IMG/VR virus record: IMGVR_UViG_3300031951_000868
Location: 1 to 29,826 of that record
DNA: 29,826 nt
Reading direction: 5' to 3' (one strand)
From: a virus
A model generated the notes under the pieces. That model was not told where the DNA came from, searched no databases, and saw nothing but the letters and a program-made list of their open reading frames with translations. A program made the position numbers and the translations under genes. Every line of letters starts with the position of its first letter. The stretch's first letter is position 1. Positions 28,920 to 29,826 of the stretch are shown here, piece by piece.

Positions 28920-29609
28920 TCAGCCACGCGCATTGATAGCGTCGGCTTCACTCTTCAACTGAGCGGCCAACAGCGGATTGATCCGCACTAGGCGGTCTTG
29001 CTCGGTGAGGTTGTAGGACGCACGCACCCACGGGTTGTTGGTGCCGGTGGGGAGGGAGGTGGCGACGCTGCCGCCCACGGGCGCCCCGGTGCCACGGGCC
29101 TGCGGTTCCTTCAGGTAGTGGCGGGGGAGGTTGGCGCGTGCCCAGTCGGCAATGGGGATCCGCTCCAGGCCGTTCACCACCACCGGGCCTGATGCGCCGT
29201 GCTCGATCTGCTCAGGCTTGAGCTTGCCGGTGGCAAACACGTCATCAGGGTCGTGGACGATCTTCGACAGCTCAGAGGATGCAGGGCTGATCAGCTCCAG
29301 GTCACGGATGCGGGCAGTGAGCCGGTCAATCTCTTTCCTGAGCGCAGCGGTGTCGGTGTCGTACTGCTGCTGCAGCTGCTGGCGAAGCTCCGCGAAGTTG
29401 CCGGCCTCTTCCAGCTTGGCCTGCTCGGTCTTGCGGCGAAACTCGATCAGCTCCTGCACGTCCACGCCATCGGGGACCTGGGAGGCCTTGGCCTTGGCTT
29501 TCTTGGCTTCGTCGAGCAGCTCGCGGTTCTTGGCGCGAAGGCGTTCGAGTTCTTCGGCAGCGGTGTCGGTGCTGGGGGTTTGCTCCACAGGAGCGAGATT
29601 GTCGGACAT
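28920..29609 (-). CDS. Capsid scaffold protein, 229 aa
   Basis: The ATG at 29609 (SDNLAPVEQ) is preferred over the GTG two codons upstream. Residues about 15-100 are strongly charged helix and coiled coil (AAEELERLRAKNRELLDEAK; NFAELRQQLQQQYDTD). An acidic linker and a more globular C-terminus (TGTNNPWVRASYNLTEQDRL; INPLLAAQLKSEADAINA) end the protein. This form, placed directly before the major capsid, is that of an internal scaffold that is removed during maturation. Confidence 0.8.
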   Translation of the reverse strand: MSDNLAPVEQTPSTDTAAEELERLRAKNRELLDEAKKAKAKASQVPDGVDVQELIEFRRKTEQAKLEEAGNFAELRQQLQQQYDTDTAALRKEIDRLTARIRDLELISPASSELSKIVHDPDDVFATGKLKPEQIEHGASGPVVVNGLERIPIADWARANLPRHYLKEPQARGTGAPVGGSVATSLPTGTNNPWVRASYNLTEQDRLVRINPLLAAQLKSEADAINARG

Positions 29610-29631
29610 GCCCACAGGGCTGGTGTGCCCC

Positions 29632-29641
29632 GTAGGTTGCC
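29632..29641 (-). promoter_or_regulatory. GGMAASCTR motif copy upstream of the scaffold gene
   Basis: The sequence GGCAACCTAC begins 32 bp before the ATG at 29609 (26 bp before the GTG at 29615). It includes the first base of the portal stop context TAGGCAACCTA and is a perfect GTAGG-TTG-CCTAC inverted repeat. Confidence 0.45.
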
Positions 29642-29826
29642 TACTGCGGCAGCTCGTTCATGCCTGCCTGCAGCATCTGCTCCTGCTGCTGCATCCGTGC
29701 CTGCTGCTGCGCCTCGGTGGCCTGTAGTTCCTCGTCAACGCTGAACTCGTCGCCCATCCATCCGCCCTTGTCCAGCAGCTGCAAGAGCTTCTCCTGCGTG
29801 ATGCTGCCGTTCAGGTTGAGGGCAAT
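29641..29826 (-). CDS. Portal protein, C-terminal fragment
   Basis: Sixty-one residues ending at a TAG (29643-29641) remain; the gene continues beyond the right edge. The sequence LNGSITQEKLLQLLDKGGWM and GDEFSVDEELQATEAQ is followed by a Gln/Met-rich helix (QQARMQQQEQML). This C-terminal pattern, helix ending in a Gln-rich tail just before a scaffold gene, fits a phage portal protein. Terminase genes would be expected further right. Assignment rests on position and composition. Confidence 0.55.
   Translation of the reverse strand: MALNLNGSITQEKLLQLLDKGGWMGDEFSVDEELQATEAQQQARMQQQEQMLQAGMNELPQ

Noticed and set aside
27749-28936. A 395-codon open frame on the plus strand opposite the capsid gene
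   Set aside because: It is the antisense of the major capsid gene; the high GC third-position bias keeps the opposite frame open. The product is Gly/Val/Asp-rich with no known motif.
1-29826. tRNA genes, rRNA, IS elements, and the cyanobacterial HIP1 octamer GCGATCGC
   Set aside because: I saw none by eye. The lack of HIP1 fits picocyanobacteria but is no proof of host.

Overview
This window is almost certainly part of a temperate, long-tailed (siphovirus-like) phage or prophage. It is GC-rich and tightly packed, with many start/stop overlaps of the ATGA type, few Shine-Dalgarno sequences, and almost no intergenic space. The protein style (cyanobacterial-type large serine integrase, SigF-like sigma region 2, lysin C-terminal domain) suggests a GC-rich picocyanobacterial host such as Synechococcus/Cyanobium. 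The host is inferred, not shown: no host gene is visible.

Layout, left to right. Positions 1-992 (+) hold the end of a small operon: a membrane-protein tail, an 85-aa protein, and an HTH protein with a C-terminal Cys cluster. A serine integrase (1034-2299, -) and a GIY-YIG nuclease (2311-2808, +) diverge from starts 11 bp apart. Positions 2805-3947 carry small and very basic proteins. From about 3914 to the right edge nearly everything is on the minus strand and is the late operon, read right to left: portal C-terminus (29826-29641), scaffold, major capsid, decoration-like protein, capsid or surface proteins, LamG-like protein, Mu F-like minor head protein, two Arg/Lys-rich proteins, head-tail adaptor, a sigma factor, major tail protein with terminator, tape measure, an 801-aa distal-tail candidate with 18 tandem 26-aa repeats, a hub-like protein, a discoidin-like protein, tail/fibre proteins, a -1 frameshift gene pair with the slippery site used by lambda gpG/gpGT, a repeat-rich fibre, then a lysis cassette (two membrane proteins, one unknown, and a GH24 lysozyme fused to an L,D-transpeptidase-like domain). 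Two head-tail joining candidates (19844-20670) are inverted to the plus strand inside this operon.

The most interesting signal is a 10-bp directional motif, GG(C/A)AA(C/G)CT(A/G)N, that recurs at gene junctions through the window. It usually points at a start codon 24-32 bp away (exactly 28 bp in four cases), and it sits head-to-head between two divergent gene pairs. The same late operon encodes a sigma protein with regions 2 and 3 but no visible region 4. I infer, without proof, a gp55-like late-transcription system in which this sigma recognises a single compact box. Four real-looking short genes (2805-2972, 3771-3947, 10337-10459, 27191-27364) are also described.
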